DNA of 64,000 nt from Bin80 sp965116685 (lineage in GTDB: Bacteria > Bacteroidota > Rhodothermia > Rhodothermales > Bin80). Numbering within the stretch: position 1 is the stretch's first letter; each line of letters starts with the position of its first letter. Where the stretch lies: positions 744,001 to 808,000 of the forward strand of contig OZ220707.1 in the NCBI GenBank assembly GCA_965116685.1. Reading direction: 5' to 3'. Shown one piece after another: positions 9,349 to 19,028 of this stretch. Made by a program: the position numbers and the translations under genes. The notes under the pieces are model-generated. The model worked only from the letters and a program-made list of their open reading frames with translations. It was not told the origin of the DNA and made no database searches.

Positions 9349-10098
9349 ATGCTGGTGCGTACTGAAGGCATTGTACTGCGATCGGTCCCCTATAAGGAAA
9401 CTACCCGACTTGCCACATTATATACAAGGGAGCTTGGGAAACTGACACTCATTGCACATGGAGCCCAGTCAATCAAGAGCCGCTTTGGAGCAACCCTTCA
9501 GCTACTTTCGCATGTCCAAGCCATCATCTATACCCGCCCTACACGATCCATCCAAATCCTGTCAGACTGCGCACATGTGAGGGTCTACAAGGAAATTGCC
9601 ACTGATTTAAAGAAATTGGCAGTTGGACAGCGCATCTGTGAGTTCGTTCTGTCACTCACCGAAGAGGGCCAAAATTCTCCTGGAATTTTCGACCTTCTCG
9701 TCCGAGTCCTGAACGCCTTGAATAACCCGGATGTAGATGCCGTTTTATTGAAACTGTATTTTCAGCTTCAGTTGATGGCATTGTTAGGTTTTGCACCTGC
9801 TTTCAGCCGGGAGTCGGTCGAGGAAATTGACGATTCAGGAGGATACCTTTTGCTGGAGGATGGCACGGTCACAAGTAAGGCAAAAGAGGATTTATCCACA
9901 TTATTTGCTTCACGAGGCGTGCTGAGAACCTTTGCGATTCTGCATCGGGCTGACTTTAACATAATTTTACACCTGAAACTCACCGCTGACCAGCGCAGAG
10001 AACTCCATACATTGGTCACCAATTTTATGCGATATCATGTGCCGGACACCTATCCTGTGCGTGGACAAAAAATCATTGACCAACTCTTAAGGTCATAG
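9349..10098 (+). CDS. recO: DNA repair protein RecO
   Basis: A 249-residue RecO, which loads RecA onto SSB-coated single-stranded DNA with RecR in recombinational repair. The N-terminal OB-fold is clear: TEGIVLRSVPYKETTRLATLYTRE-type start, then GKLTLIAHGAQSIKSRFGATLQ. The C-terminal helical domain follows. The Cys zinc-binding motif of many RecO proteins (CxxC...C) is not visible in the C-terminal region; at the equivalent place the protein reads LGFAPAFSRE, so this is a zinc-less variant. The ATG at 9349 is directly at the conserved start (MLVRTEGIVL). It converges with the SGNH gene downstream. Confidence 0.93.
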   Translation: MLVRTEGIVLRSVPYKETTRLATLYTRELGKLTLIAHGAQSIKSRFGATLQLLSHVQAIIYTRPTRSIQILSDCAHVRVYKEIATDLKKLAVGQRICEFVLSLTEEGQNSPGIFDLLVRVLNALNNPDVDAVLLKLYFQLQLMALLGFAPAFSRESVEEIDDSGGYLLLEDGTVTSKAKEDLSTLFASRGVLRTFAILHRADFNIILHLKLTADQRRELHTLVTNFMRYHVPDTYPVRGQKIIDQLLRS

Positions 10099-10163
10099 AA
10101 ATGGTCAATGACCGGGGGTGGAAGCAAAACGAAAAACCGGTCCCATGATCAACCTCAGATCGA

Positions 10164-11867
10164 TCAACGACCTGACTGTGCCGCTCTCTGATACCTTCGG
10201 AAATAAATCTCCGCATTTAAAGTATCCCCCGTCTGGACCAAGTAGCGAGCCATGTTGTAAAGCATCACCGGTGATTCGGGGTAAGAAGATTCAATCCGAT
10301 GCAACAAGATTCCCGAAACCCTGAATGCTCTCTGGCGCAGCCGTAACGCTGCCAGTATATTCAGATTAATCTCAGATGGTTGTCTCGCAACCACCAGCTG
10401 CATCACTTCTCCAGCCAAGTTGCTTGACTGTCTCGAAGCAAGTTCTGCAGCCTGTGCGTGCAAGCGTTCATTGAAGGGTTGCCAGTACAGTAATGAGCGC
10501 ATATGGGCTAGTGCCTGAGCCGTATCCAGAATTGCAAGATTACGCGTCTTTGCTTCCAGAAGTGCTTCATAGATCGGGAGTTGGATGGTAACGGCGAGTG
10601 CTGCCAATGAATCTGCAGGGCTTCCCGATTCCCGATGGATCTCTAAGATCTGATCAAACTGGCGCATCTCCTCTTCTTCTGTGAGCCCTTCTGTGAACGG
10701 GAAACCTAAACGAAGCCTGGCAATCAGTAATCTGGCATACGCAGCATCCAATGGAGATGGATCTGGAGCACCCATATCTACGCTCTGGTCGTCCACATTT
10801 TCCTCCATGGCACGGATAAAAGCCTTCGCGATCAGATCATACCCGAGTGCGGTCGGGTGAAGATGATCGGTGAACAGAGAGTCGGTAACCTGACGCGCAA
10901 AGAATGACTCCGTATCCACTGGAATCGCACCGTGATCCAGTGCCAGACGATGGATCACCTGATTCATTGCCTCTGGAGCTCGAAACCGGATCGGATCATA
11001 TTCCTTGGCTTTCATAAAAGCTTCCATCGCTGCAGTCGTATCCCCGAGCACCCAACCCTCCCGGCCGCGCTCCCATGCCTCACTGGCAGTTGAGTTGGTT
11101 CCCAGAGGTGACTGGCCGCGAAGGTTTGAGACCAGTGTGCCGATATAAGTCTGAATCCCTGCTTGATCCAGTGACCGAAGAATTGCCGCCAAATTTTCTT
11201 CGAAACTCTCTATCCCGGCGTCGTATACCGGGCCATCCCGGGTAATGGAGACATCTGTTGTAGACTGTGCCATCATCGTCCGGCTCGACCGGTTAGGGGG
11301 TGCAATAATCCGCTCAAACCTTCGGAATAGAACGCTTTTCTTGAACCAGAAAAGCGTACGCGTAAGTATCCGTCTCCGATTCGGGCCACCGGCTCCATAG
11401 GCCCCGTAGTATTCATTGTGCCCCGCATAGATCAGGACGATATCCGGCTTTATCCGGAGAACATGCGGGGTAATATCTCGGAGGACATGACTGCTAAGTG
11501 CAGTCATCCCGAGGTTGATCATTTCCACCCGACGGACTGGCTCAATTGAACGCAGCCTTGCTGCAACTCTCTCCGGGAATCCAGAATAAAACGGGTATGG
11601 GTAGCCGGCAGTGGACGATCCACCCAAAGTTACAACCCGAAGAATGGTGTCGGGTTTCTGTTTCAAAAAAGGATTATAGGCCACTTGGGGGACGAACCCT
11701 CGAAAATAACGACTCGCATAGGCAGGGTTTACAGTCTGATATTCTGGTTCTCCCGGAACAGGAATGAAAAAAGGATCCGTCCCGAAAAGACGAACAACTC
11801 CCTCCGCTACTACCAGAAGTACCAGTGGTAATAATATCGCCAAAACCTTGAATACAGCCGTTCGCAT
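10164..11867 (-). CDS. Membrane-anchored SGNH hydrolase with C-terminal TPR-like region
   Basis: About 567 residues. I choose the ATG at 11867, since it starts a hydrophobic anchor or signal (MRTAVFKVLAILLPLVLLVV); the longer open frame upstream has no such property. SGNH/GDSL-type blocks: VTLGGSSTAGYPYP (Ser nucleophile, block I), MINLGMTALSSH (Gly/Asn block II), IVLIYAGHNEYYGAYG (Asn block III) and DHLHPTALGYDLIA (Asp-x-x-His dyad, block V). The C-terminal ~200 residues are helical with TPR-like character (SPVMLYNMARYLVQTGDTLNAEIYFRRY). The esterase probably acts outside the cytoplasm on an acylated glycan or lipid. Substrate unknown. Confidence 0.8.
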   Translation of the reverse strand: MRTAVFKVLAILLPLVLLVVAEGVVRLFGTDPFFIPVPGEPEYQTVNPAYASRYFRGFVPQVAYNPFLKQKPDTILRVVTLGGSSTAGYPYPFYSGFPERVAARLRSIEPVRRVEMINLGMTALSSHVLRDITPHVLRIKPDIVLIYAGHNEYYGAYGAGGPNRRRILTRTLFWFKKSVLFRRFERIIAPPNRSSRTMMAQSTTDVSITRDGPVYDAGIESFEENLAAILRSLDQAGIQTYIGTLVSNLRGQSPLGTNSTASEAWERGREGWVLGDTTAAMEAFMKAKEYDPIRFRAPEAMNQVIHRLALDHGAIPVDTESFFARQVTDSLFTDHLHPTALGYDLIAKAFIRAMEENVDDQSVDMGAPDPSPLDAAYARLLIARLRLGFPFTEGLTEEEEMRQFDQILEIHRESGSPADSLAALAVTIQLPIYEALLEAKTRNLAILDTAQALAHMRSLLYWQPFNERLHAQAAELASRQSSNLAGEVMQLVVARQPSEINLNILAALRLRQRAFRVSGILLHRIESSYPESPVMLYNMARYLVQTGDTLNAEIYFRRYQRAAQSGR

Positions 11868-12225
11868 GTTCAAACAAACAATACCGGATCCATTCCCTGT
11901 ATGATTGATGCCCCCAAAGCTGACTGAGTCAAGTTGGTACAGTGCCCATCGTACTCCGATCCGAATTTCTCCGATAAAACTAAGCAAACCGGATTAATCG
12001 CGGCAGAACCAACCCCCTCAGCAACCGTGTTTTGCTGTGCTGTCCCCGAACCGGATCAAGAATAATATCCATCCTTGATCCAAGAAATGGACTCCCACCG
12101 TGATCATAGACCCGCACTATCGGGGGCTGGCAATCGTCGGGAAAGCACAACCCGACTTTAACATTATAACCGCATCTGGAGCATCCACGGGCTGATACAG
12201 GCCTAATTCAGGCCTATTATGGCAC
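11868..12225. other. Intergenic region between SGNH gene and IS1634-type element
   Basis: About 360 bp, no coding potential. It would hold the leftward promoter of the SGNH gene. A direct repeat (CAGGCCT at about 12198 and 12209) and one copy of ATTATGGCAC (12216-12225) lie at its right edge. Confidence 0.5.
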
Positions 12226-14122
12226 CACCGGAACTTGGTTTTTTAGGTCGTAGTGATTACTGGGGATAATGGGCGCGAGTCAATCTCTAATGCCTCGTAA
12301 ATCTCGCGCTGATAGAACTCGGGCTCGGAGGTCACTCGCACATGTACCGCTCCTCCCTGCTTGAGGGCTTGCGTGTAGGTCGCCCGCCGTTGGGGAGAAA
12401 GATGGTTGCGGATCGTGTCCCAGCACCAAGTAATTGATTTTTGCCGTAGACAGGTTCGCACCACCTGCACCACCTGATAGGCCAGCACGGTGATCAACAG
12501 ATGTCCCTCGGCGCGACGATCGGTCTGGTGAAAGATCGGGCGCAGCCCCAACTCACTCTTCAGAGATCGAAACACCGCCTCCAAATCGGTCAGTAGCACG
12601 AAGGTTCGCCAAAACTGTTCTGTTGTGAATTCCTCCACATTGGATCGCAAAATGTAGGTTCCTGGATGGGTCCACATACTGTTCTGTTTCGGTTGGGCTT
12701 TCCATTTGACCTCCACGGCTTTCTGTCCTGACTTGTCCACAATCACTTCAATCTCGTAGTGCTGCCCAATCCCATCGCTATCTTCCTTGATCCGACCAAT
12801 CCGCTCCTGGACTCGATCCAATTGCTTCCAGGTCCGCGGTTGGGAAAGCCCTTCATTCAACGCACGAAGCTTTGATTCGAATCGCTCTCTGCGTCGCGCA
12901 ACCATGGCTTGCTCTTTCTTGCCCCGCTCGGATGAACGGCAGTAGACCCGAATCTCCTCCTTCTGCCGAACTTCATACAACTCCAAGTGATTGTTCCGCT
13001 GGATCACCTCTTGATCCCCGGGATCAAATACACGTTTCTGCTCCCGACTCACCACCACATACTTGTACTTCTGCTCCCGAAGCCATTGCACATTGGCTTC
13101 GGTGGCAATTCCCCGGTCCATCACAACGATGGCCTCTTTGGGGGCGTTGAGTTCCGTCAACAGGTCCTGTAAGGTCTTGGCCTCACAGATATTCCCCGCA
13201 TAGAGCCGAGATCGCCGTACAAATCCGCTTCCATCCAGAACCAGGGCCAGCGTAATCAACCGGCAATCGCGACGCTTCTCTTTGGAATGCCCATGTTTCG
13301 CCAAACTGATTTGCTCTGCATCCCCCTCCAGATACGTATTGGTCAGGTCAAACAAGGTGACCGTGCGCTCCAGGTTAAACAACGTCATGGCTTCCTGGAA
13401 GACATGATCCTCAATCTGATCCCGATGCTTCATCAGTTGATCCGATGCCCGGTACAACTGCATCGCACTCATGCGCTCAAACGATCCCCCCAGAAATTCT
13501 CCAAGACCACTCTCGGTGCAAAGCCATTGATAGGTCGCACGTTCGGAAGCCGGCTTTGCCATTCGTCCCACAATGGAACCCAAGGCTGCATGTTGACTCT
13601 TGGGCGTAAAATTCAATGTGCGCAACAGCTTCGGAATTCCCAGTTGCTCCAGCGCCCACAAGGCCACATGCTCAACGCCTACGCTACGCGGATAACGCAT
13701 CTGGGTTGAGGAGATATCCACCGTTTTCCAGGTCGGCTCCACGGATTTGCCCTGTGCCAGATTTGCCTGCTCCAGTCGTTTCCTTCGCTGATCCAGAAGC
13801 TGCTGAACGATTCGTTCGGCCTCATCTTCAAGCAGTTGGGGGAGCGGCTCCAAGAGGCTTTCCTGCCGATTGAGCAACTCCCGGATACGGATGCAAAGCG
13901 TGGGCCAGTCCGGTTCTTTCACGAGAAACTTGCTTCCCAGGTGCAAGAGGATTTCTTGCCGAACCCGGGCGCCATATCGAACATTGTGAACCAGTCGGAA
14001 GGCATAATAGGAGGTGCCATCTTTCATGGTCCGGGTTTTGGTTTTTCGAATAAACATGATTGGTGTGTGCGAGGATTGGGGGAATATGCATTGGATCACA
14101 AAATGTTCCAAAGGATATAATC
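12226..14122 (-). mobile_element. IS1634-type insertion sequence (boundaries approximate)
   Basis: The element is defined by its transposase. A 10-bp direct repeat ATTATGGCAC flanks the interval at 12216-12225 and 14123-14132 and may be the target duplication. I could not align convincing terminal inverted repeats at those positions, so the ends remain provisional. Confidence 0.55.
12243..14057 (-). CDS. IS1634 family transposase
   Basis: About 604 residues from the ATG at 14057 (MFIRKTKTRTMKDGTSYYAF), which matches the family's usual N-terminus; an extra 18 codons upstream look spurious. The N-terminal module (YYAFRLVHNVRYGARVRQ then ILLHLG) is typical of IS1634/IS1549 transposases. DDE-type core: TVTLFDLTNTYLEG (first Asp), IVVMDRGIATEANVQWL (second Asp), and LTDLEAVFRSLKSELGLRPIFHQ followed by R-x-x-x-H (Glu region). 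No frameshift is evident, so it may be functional. Confidence 0.9.
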   Translation of the reverse strand: MFIRKTKTRTMKDGTSYYAFRLVHNVRYGARVRQEILLHLGSKFLVKEPDWPTLCIRIRELLNRQESLLEPLPQLLEDEAERIVQQLLDQRRKRLEQANLAQGKSVEPTWKTVDISSTQMRYPRSVGVEHVALWALEQLGIPKLLRTLNFTPKSQHAALGSIVGRMAKPASERATYQWLCTESGLGEFLGGSFERMSAMQLYRASDQLMKHRDQIEDHVFQEAMTLFNLERTVTLFDLTNTYLEGDAEQISLAKHGHSKEKRRDCRLITLALVLDGSGFVRRSRLYAGNICEAKTLQDLLTELNAPKEAIVVMDRGIATEANVQWLREQKYKYVVVSREQKRVFDPGDQEVIQRNNHLELYEVRQKEEIRVYCRSSERGKKEQAMVARRRERFESKLRALNEGLSQPRTWKQLDRVQERIGRIKEDSDGIGQHYEIEVIVDKSGQKAVEVKWKAQPKQNSMWTHPGTYILRSNVEEFTTEQFWRTFVLLTDLEAVFRSLKSELGLRPIFHQTDRRAEGHLLITVLAYQVVQVVRTCLRQKSITWCWDTIRNHLSPQRRATYTQALKQGGAVHVRVTSEPEFYQREIYEALEIDSRPLSPVITTT

Positions 14123-14132
14123 ATTATGGCAC

Positions 14133-14767
14133 TACACGCAACGGAATTTTACATCCAAGCTGAAAAAATCAGGAACAGCGGAAAAATCCGGCCCCGAAAC
14201 CGGAGAAATTGAGGCAAACTGGAGGATTTGGCTGAAATTGTCCACAAAAAAATAAATGCGGGACTTTCTCAAGAGGACTCACGTTAAAGACGGGACAAGT
14301 TCCCAAAACCGAACATGCCATTGGACCGAACTCCCCAAATAGCCGCCCCTAACGGCTGTCAGTTTTTCAAAAAAACCCTTGAACCTATGGAGAAAATCGT
14401 GCCTTCAAGAAACCGAAATGGGAGGAAGTTCAGTTGGAAACAATCCTGCATCCCCATATTATTCATCACAAATTTTCCCAAGGCTCCAAAGTGCGTCTTT
14501 GGTTGTGAGGAGTCAGGATTTTTTGTATAAGATGGAATCTGCGAGTTGGCCTTCACGATTGGGGCGCCCCCCGAGACCATTCTCGCATATTTTCCGGGTT
14601 GATTGAGGTAGATTTCCGGTCAACCCATTCCTCATGTGCAGTCCAGTCCTACAGCGAGGTATGTTTCGCTCTACACTCGTTCCAAGAATCACCTCCGGGG
14701 AGGATTTTCGCTTCGGAGTCCGGCCCGAAGCAGGCACGAATTCCGGGTGTAGCGGAAAGGCTCAGCT
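14133..14767. other. Non-coding stretch between two insertion sequences
   Basis: About 630 bp. The predicted frames have no recognisable domain and no homology I can name. It probably includes the unmarked left end of the IS1380-type element and residual chromosomal sequence. Confidence 0.5.
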
Positions 14768-16350
14768 TCAATATTCCGGTATTGTGTACCATTGCAACTG
14801 CTGAAAGTGTTCCAGGAAACGCTTCCAGGCCTGTACGGCTGACTGGGCGATATAAAAGGTTACATAGCGGCCATGACGTGCTATGGTTGCACCGACCTTC
14901 AGCACACACAGTCGGAAGCGGCGAATGTGCATGTGCGCCTCTTCCCGATCGGGGTCCGGGGAGTCCTCCGTCTCCAAGGCACCCCCCGTTGATTCGTCCA
15001 GCACAGCTCCAGGTAGATTCGTTTGACGCAGCCCCTGGGCGCATTGCGTTGGCGCCGGTGGAGTCTGTTCAGACGATGGCGTCTCATCCAACGGTGGAGG
15101 CGGACTATGCAAGTTGCATCGACTGATGTGAAGAAGCTGGTAGGCCAGCATGTACACCTGGAGGCGCACATCATTCTCCGCGCCGACCTCCGCATCGGGA
15201 TCCACTTCGTATGTACGCTCAATCGGTCTCTGACGGTAATGCGACTTGGGACGTGGAGAGGACGACAATGATGCGCTGCAGGCGATTTTCATCTCGCCCT
15301 GATGCATCTCCGCCTTTCCGCGTTGACTGTACATGGGAACCAACTTCTGACCTGGATACATCTCCGCATCAAGATTGGTCACCAAAAAATAGACCCTGTC
15401 ATATAGCTCTCCCGGGCGCGACTTGATCACCAATACCACCCGACGAGTACATTCCCACGACTTCGCACCATAGGTCAATTCAATGCAGGTCATATCCTCC
15501 AACGGGCGATCCTTCACGTACTTTGCGGCCATCTGCTCCAGTGTCTTGTTCTTGCGTAGACGCATGAGATAGCCAATATTTTCGGTCTCCAGTCGTGTAC
15601 ACAACGCACCACTATTGAAGCCGGCGTCCATACGGACAATGACCTGGTCGGCGACATGCTGGCGCACCGCATGGGCGATGGGAACGATGAAGTCCTCGCA
15701 ATCGGTGACCTCGCGCTGAGTTCCCGGACGCAATTGCGCCCCGAGCACATCCCCACTCTCCCCGCACGAAGCAATCAGGGGAAGGAAGATGGTCCGCTTA
15801 TAATGCCCATGATACTTGCTGCCAAGCTGGTTGCCGTGTGCATCCACGGGCATCGCATCCACATCAATGACCACTTCATCGCGCCGCCGTCCACCGTTTT
15901 GGACCAGCATATGCTCCATCCCCACCTTCAGAAGCCCTGCCTTCAAGTGAACCAGATTCTGTACCATGCCCAGCAGACCCACCAAGCGGGACATGGTCGG
16001 CTGCGATGCCAACGTACGATCCGATCCGACTACCCCATCCCCCGGCTCGTACTGGTGGACACACCAAAGGCCGCATCCCGACTGAGTGCATCCGTCCATA
16101 ACGAACTCCAGCCCTGCATTAACTGAAGCAGCCACTGCAAAAGCAGTTCAAACAAAGGATAGTGGATACGATGTGGATCCCGAGGATCGTGCAGTCGATC
16201 GGTCAAAAAGTCCAGGATTCCGATGCGATCAATCACCGACCGCAACAAGAATGCGCCTGCGTCCGAGGTCGTATGGTTGCGACTAGACGATTTGATCCGA
16301 ATTGACTGGTTGAAGGGAAGCACAAAAAGAGGCTCAGAAGACGGGGACAT
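14768..16350 (-). pseudogene. IS1380 family transposase, frameshifted
   Basis: Two frames together encode one transposase. The N-terminal part starts at the ATG at 16350 (MSPSSEPLFVLPFN), behind an AAGGTG-like ribosome site, and stops at about 16030 after DALSRDAAFGV. The remainder reads in the -1 frame from about VGSDRTLASQPTMSRL to the end. IS1380 hallmarks are EVVIDVDAMPVDAHGNQ (first Asp), the KYHGHYK and FLPLIASCGESGDVLGAQLRPG stretch, VIVRMDAGFNSGAL (second Asp), YSQRGKAEMHQGEMK (Glu) and a C-terminal VGATIARHGRYVTF. The junction lacks a standard X-XXY-YYZ slippery site, so mutation is likelier than programmed frameshifting. Terminal repeats were not located. Confidence 0.82.
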
Positions 16351-16582
16351 GGGATCACCTTGAGGGTGAAATGAGTAGATAATTCTTAAACAGGTCAGTA
16401 GACTTGATTCAGAACGAAAACAGAGGTTTATTCGATCAAAATCCACGAAAAACAGGGCTAATCGCCCAATGAATGGAACAAATATAGCAGGATAAGGCTC
16501 CCCAGATGCTTATCAATACGAAACTGCTAAATTGAGATGAATATTATGGGGCATCCATATTACAGTTGGAATTCAAGTTCAC

Positions 16583-16590
16583 TATATTTG
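16583..16590 (+). promoter_or_regulatory. Candidate -7 box upstream of the methyltransferase remnant
   Basis: TATATTTG matches the Bacteroidota -7 consensus TAnnTTTG, about 80 bp before the ATG at 16671. A TTG lies at 16566-16568, but the 14-nt spacing is short. Confidence 0.4.
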
Positions 16591-17002
16591 CCCTGCATCG
16601 TTGATTCCTTTTGTTCAGATGTGATCAAAAAGCCTGCTTCTATTTACTATTCATTGGCCCCTTAGGCTTTATGGCCCGGACATCCAGAAAAGAATCCGAT
16701 GCCCATTCTCCGATTCGCCTTGCTTCAGAGGGGATAATACCCGCAGTCACTCGCTACGAAGGTCTCTACGACGGCGAACTTGAAAATAGAATTACCAGTT
16801 GCTCGTCAATGACTACTATGACCTCGTAACAGATTTCTACGAATTCGGTTGGGGACAATCTTTCCACTTCGCGCCCCGCCGCCGAGGCGAATCCTTCAAA
16901 GAGTCGCTGTTCAGGCACCAGCACTTCCTCGCCGACCAACTATCCCTGAAACCGGGAATGCAGGTATTGGATGTGGGCTGTGGCGTTGGAGGACCGATGG
17001 GC

Positions 17003-17049
17003 AACTTTACCCGCTGGTCCGGCGCCAGCTTCGCCGGGGTCAACATCAA
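17003..17049 (+). repeat. 47-bp target-site duplication, left copy
   Basis: Bases 17003-17049 are identical over 47 bp to 18982-19028. The flanking bases differ on both sides (c17002 versus g18981; c17050 versus t19029). The repeat is methyltransferase coding sequence, so it was made by the insertion. Confidence 0.95.
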
Positions 17050-17145
17050 CCTGACTTTGACGGTTTCGATTTTTCCAGGTACAAAACCACTGTTTCCGTG
17101 CTTTCTGGGAGGTTTTTTTTTGGCCTTCCTGTGTAGTGTTCAGTC

Positions 17146-17176
17146 TTGCTTTTTAATTGTATTTTTCGTATCTTTG
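17146..17176 (+). promoter_or_regulatory. Bacteroidota-type promoter of the IS1634 transposase
   Basis: TTG (17146-17148), a 20-nt spacer, then TATCTTTG (17169-17176): a full match to the TTG/TAnnTTTG -33/-7 consensus. It lies 23 bp before the transposase ATG at 17199. Confidence 0.7.
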
Positions 17177-17198
17177 TAATTCACCAACCAACTGGGTC

Positions 17199-18857
17199 AT
17201 GTGGGTCCGAGAACTCAAACGAAAAACCACGAAAAACATCTCTGTCCAGATTGTTGAGAGCTACCGTAATAAGGAAAGAAAGCCGCGGGTTCGTATCGTC
17301 CGACACATGGGAAGCGTTCACCCGGATGCAGTGGACGGTCTGGTTAAAATTGCCTATCTGGAATTAGCTCGGATCCAAGAAGACCTGCAACCCTCCTTAT
17401 TTCCTGCAGAGTCTTATGTAGACGAGGTGGTGGCTGCCCGCAGAAAAAAACGGGAGTCGAAGGCACTGGTGATCAAAGATGCACGGAAGCTGGAGGAAAT
17501 ACGGCGCATCTGTCTGGGCTTTCACGAGGTCATGGGGGCCCTGTATCACCAGATGCGGTTTACAGAGGTCTTTGATCGCCGTCAGAAGATGTCTCGTCGT
17601 CTGTTCAAGCAAGCGGTTTTACTTCGTCTGGCTGCACCTGGGGATAGTAAACTGGCCCATGCACGACAGATGTCCAAGGATGCGGGGGTGGACGTTCCGG
17701 TGGAGAAGTTCTATCGGATGATGGATGCCGTCACGGACGACCGAATTGAACAGATGAAGCAGCTGGTCTCCAACGAGACGCTCGGCATGCTTGGCGGGAA
17801 ACTGAAGGTGCTATTTTTTGATGTGACGACATTGAGCTTTGCCAGTGAGTTGCCGGATGAGCTACGCAAGAAAGGGTTTAGCAAGGATGGGAAGCCCAAA
17901 AAGGTTCAGTTGGTCTTGGCATTGATCCAAACCCAAGAAGGGCTTCCGGTCACGTACGAACTCTTTCCCGGCAATACCACCGATGTAAAGACGCTTGAAC
18001 CGGCGATGACGCGCCTCAAAGAATGTTTTGATTTGGATCGGATGATTGTCGTTGCCGATTCAGGGATGTTGAGCAAGGAGAATTTAGCGTTGTTGCAAAG
18101 TCTGGGCTGTGACTATATCGTGGCTGCACGTTTACGGTCATTAAATCAACTCCACACCAAGACGATTCTCGGGGCACAGTCTTGGAAGGTTTTAACGACG
18201 GGTCGTAAGGTTACCGAACACAAACTTGGTGGTCGACGCTTGATTTTGCGCTATTGTCCAAAGAAGGCAGCTCGGGATGTACATTCACGGGAGAAGGCAA
18301 TTGAGAAGGTGAAGAATCGTTTGAAACAGGGGGTCAAGGGCACCGGCAGAAGTGGTCGATTTCTGAAGGTGAAGCAGGATGGAGTGAGCTTAGATCAAGC
18401 AGCGATTGTTCGGGATGAGAAGTTTGATGGGCTGCATGGGGTCTGGACGAGTCTGGAGGATCTGACTCCAGAACAAGTCTATCAACATTATGGAGAGTTA
18501 TGGCGAATTGAAGAAGGTTTTCGTGTGATGAAACACACCATGGCGATCCGGCCCATCTTTCACTGGGTCGAGCGTCGGGTGCGTGCCCATATTGCAATCT
18601 GTTTTGTTGCATTTGCCCTGTTACGGATCTTCCGACACCGATATAATGCGAGGTTTGGTTCAAAACATCGCCTGAGTGAAGGGCAGATTTTAGCAGAACT
18701 TGGTGCGGTGGAAACCTCCATGATTTGTGATCGAGGCAATCGGGCAGAATACCTTCTTCCATCGAAGGTTACCGAAACGAGCGGGCGCCTATACCAGACA
18801 GTCGGTCTGACGATACAGCGCCAGACCGTACTGTTCAAAGAGGGGACGACCTCCTAA
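17199..18857 (+). CDS. IS1634 family transposase
   Basis: About 552 residues from the ATG at 17199 (MWVRELKRKTTKNISVQIVE). The open frame extends upstream only through a TTG that overlaps the promoter. N-terminal family module: ISVQIVESYRNKERKPRVRIVRHMGS. DDE-type catalytic region: VLFFDVTTLSFASE (first Asp), MIVVADSGMLSKENLALL (second Asp), and HYGELWRIEEGFRVMKHTMAIRPIFHW followed by R-x-x-x-H (Glu). It is uninterrupted and has its own promoter, so it is probably mobile. It differs clearly from the IS1634-type transposase at 12243-14057, so the two are independent arrivals. Confidence 0.92.
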   Translation: MWVRELKRKTTKNISVQIVESYRNKERKPRVRIVRHMGSVHPDAVDGLVKIAYLELARIQEDLQPSLFPAESYVDEVVAARRKKRESKALVIKDARKLEEIRRICLGFHEVMGALYHQMRFTEVFDRRQKMSRRLFKQAVLLRLAAPGDSKLAHARQMSKDAGVDVPVEKFYRMMDAVTDDRIEQMKQLVSNETLGMLGGKLKVLFFDVTTLSFASELPDELRKKGFSKDGKPKKVQLVLALIQTQEGLPVTYELFPGNTTDVKTLEPAMTRLKECFDLDRMIVVADSGMLSKENLALLQSLGCDYIVAARLRSLNQLHTKTILGAQSWKVLTTGRKVTEHKLGGRRLILRYCPKKAARDVHSREKAIEKVKNRLKQGVKGTGRSGRFLKVKQDGVSLDQAAIVRDEKFDGLHGVWTSLEDLTPEQVYQHYGELWRIEEGFRVMKHTMAIRPIFHWVERRVRAHIAICFVAFALLRIFRHRYNARFGSKHRLSEGQILAELGAVETSMICDRGNRAEYLLPSKVTETSGRLYQTVGLTIQRQTVLFKEGTTS

Positions 18858-18981
18858 ATCAAGCGTCCCATTCGGTCTCGATCTTCATCATTCCGCCCTG
18901 AAAAGGGGGATTGGTAGTGTTCAGTTTTCCCGGAAATCCCACTCCAGAACCCCTGTGACGGAGGTAACCGTCGAAGTCAAG

Positions 18982-19028
18982 AACTTTACCCGCTGGTCCG
19001 GCGCCAGCTTCGCCGGGGTCAACATCAA
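18982..19028 (+). repeat. 47-bp target-site duplication, right copy
   Basis: Second copy of the 17003-17049 sequence, in direct orientation immediately after the IS. The methyltransferase frame continues from it. Confidence 0.95.

Larger units (their letters stand above)
17050..18981 (+). mobile_element. IS1634-type insertion sequence, complete, 1932 bp, with 47-bp TSD
   Basis: The ends are bounded exactly by the 47-bp duplication. Imperfect terminal inverted repeats: the left end reads CCTGACTTTGACGGTTTCG (17050-17068), the right end reverse-complemented reads CTTGACTTCGACGGTTACC; 16 of 19 positions match. Long, variable target duplications are an established property of the IS1634 and IS1549 elements. 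One transposase is encoded. A short direct repeat TAGTGTTCAGT occurs near both ends (17134-17144, 18915-18925). Confidence 0.93.

Noticed and set aside
12216..14132. Terminal inverted repeats for the first IS1634-type element
   Set aside because: Only a 10-bp direct repeat flanks it; the ends inside that repeat do not align as inverted repeats, so none are reported.
14599..15126. 175-residue plus-strand ORF
   Set aside because: Antisense to the IS1380 transposase C-terminus, with no recognisable motif; a shadow frame.
16025..16060. Programmed -1 frameshift in the IS1380 transposase
   Set aside because: No X-XXY-YYZ slippery heptamer in the proper frame and this family is not known for programmed frameshifting.
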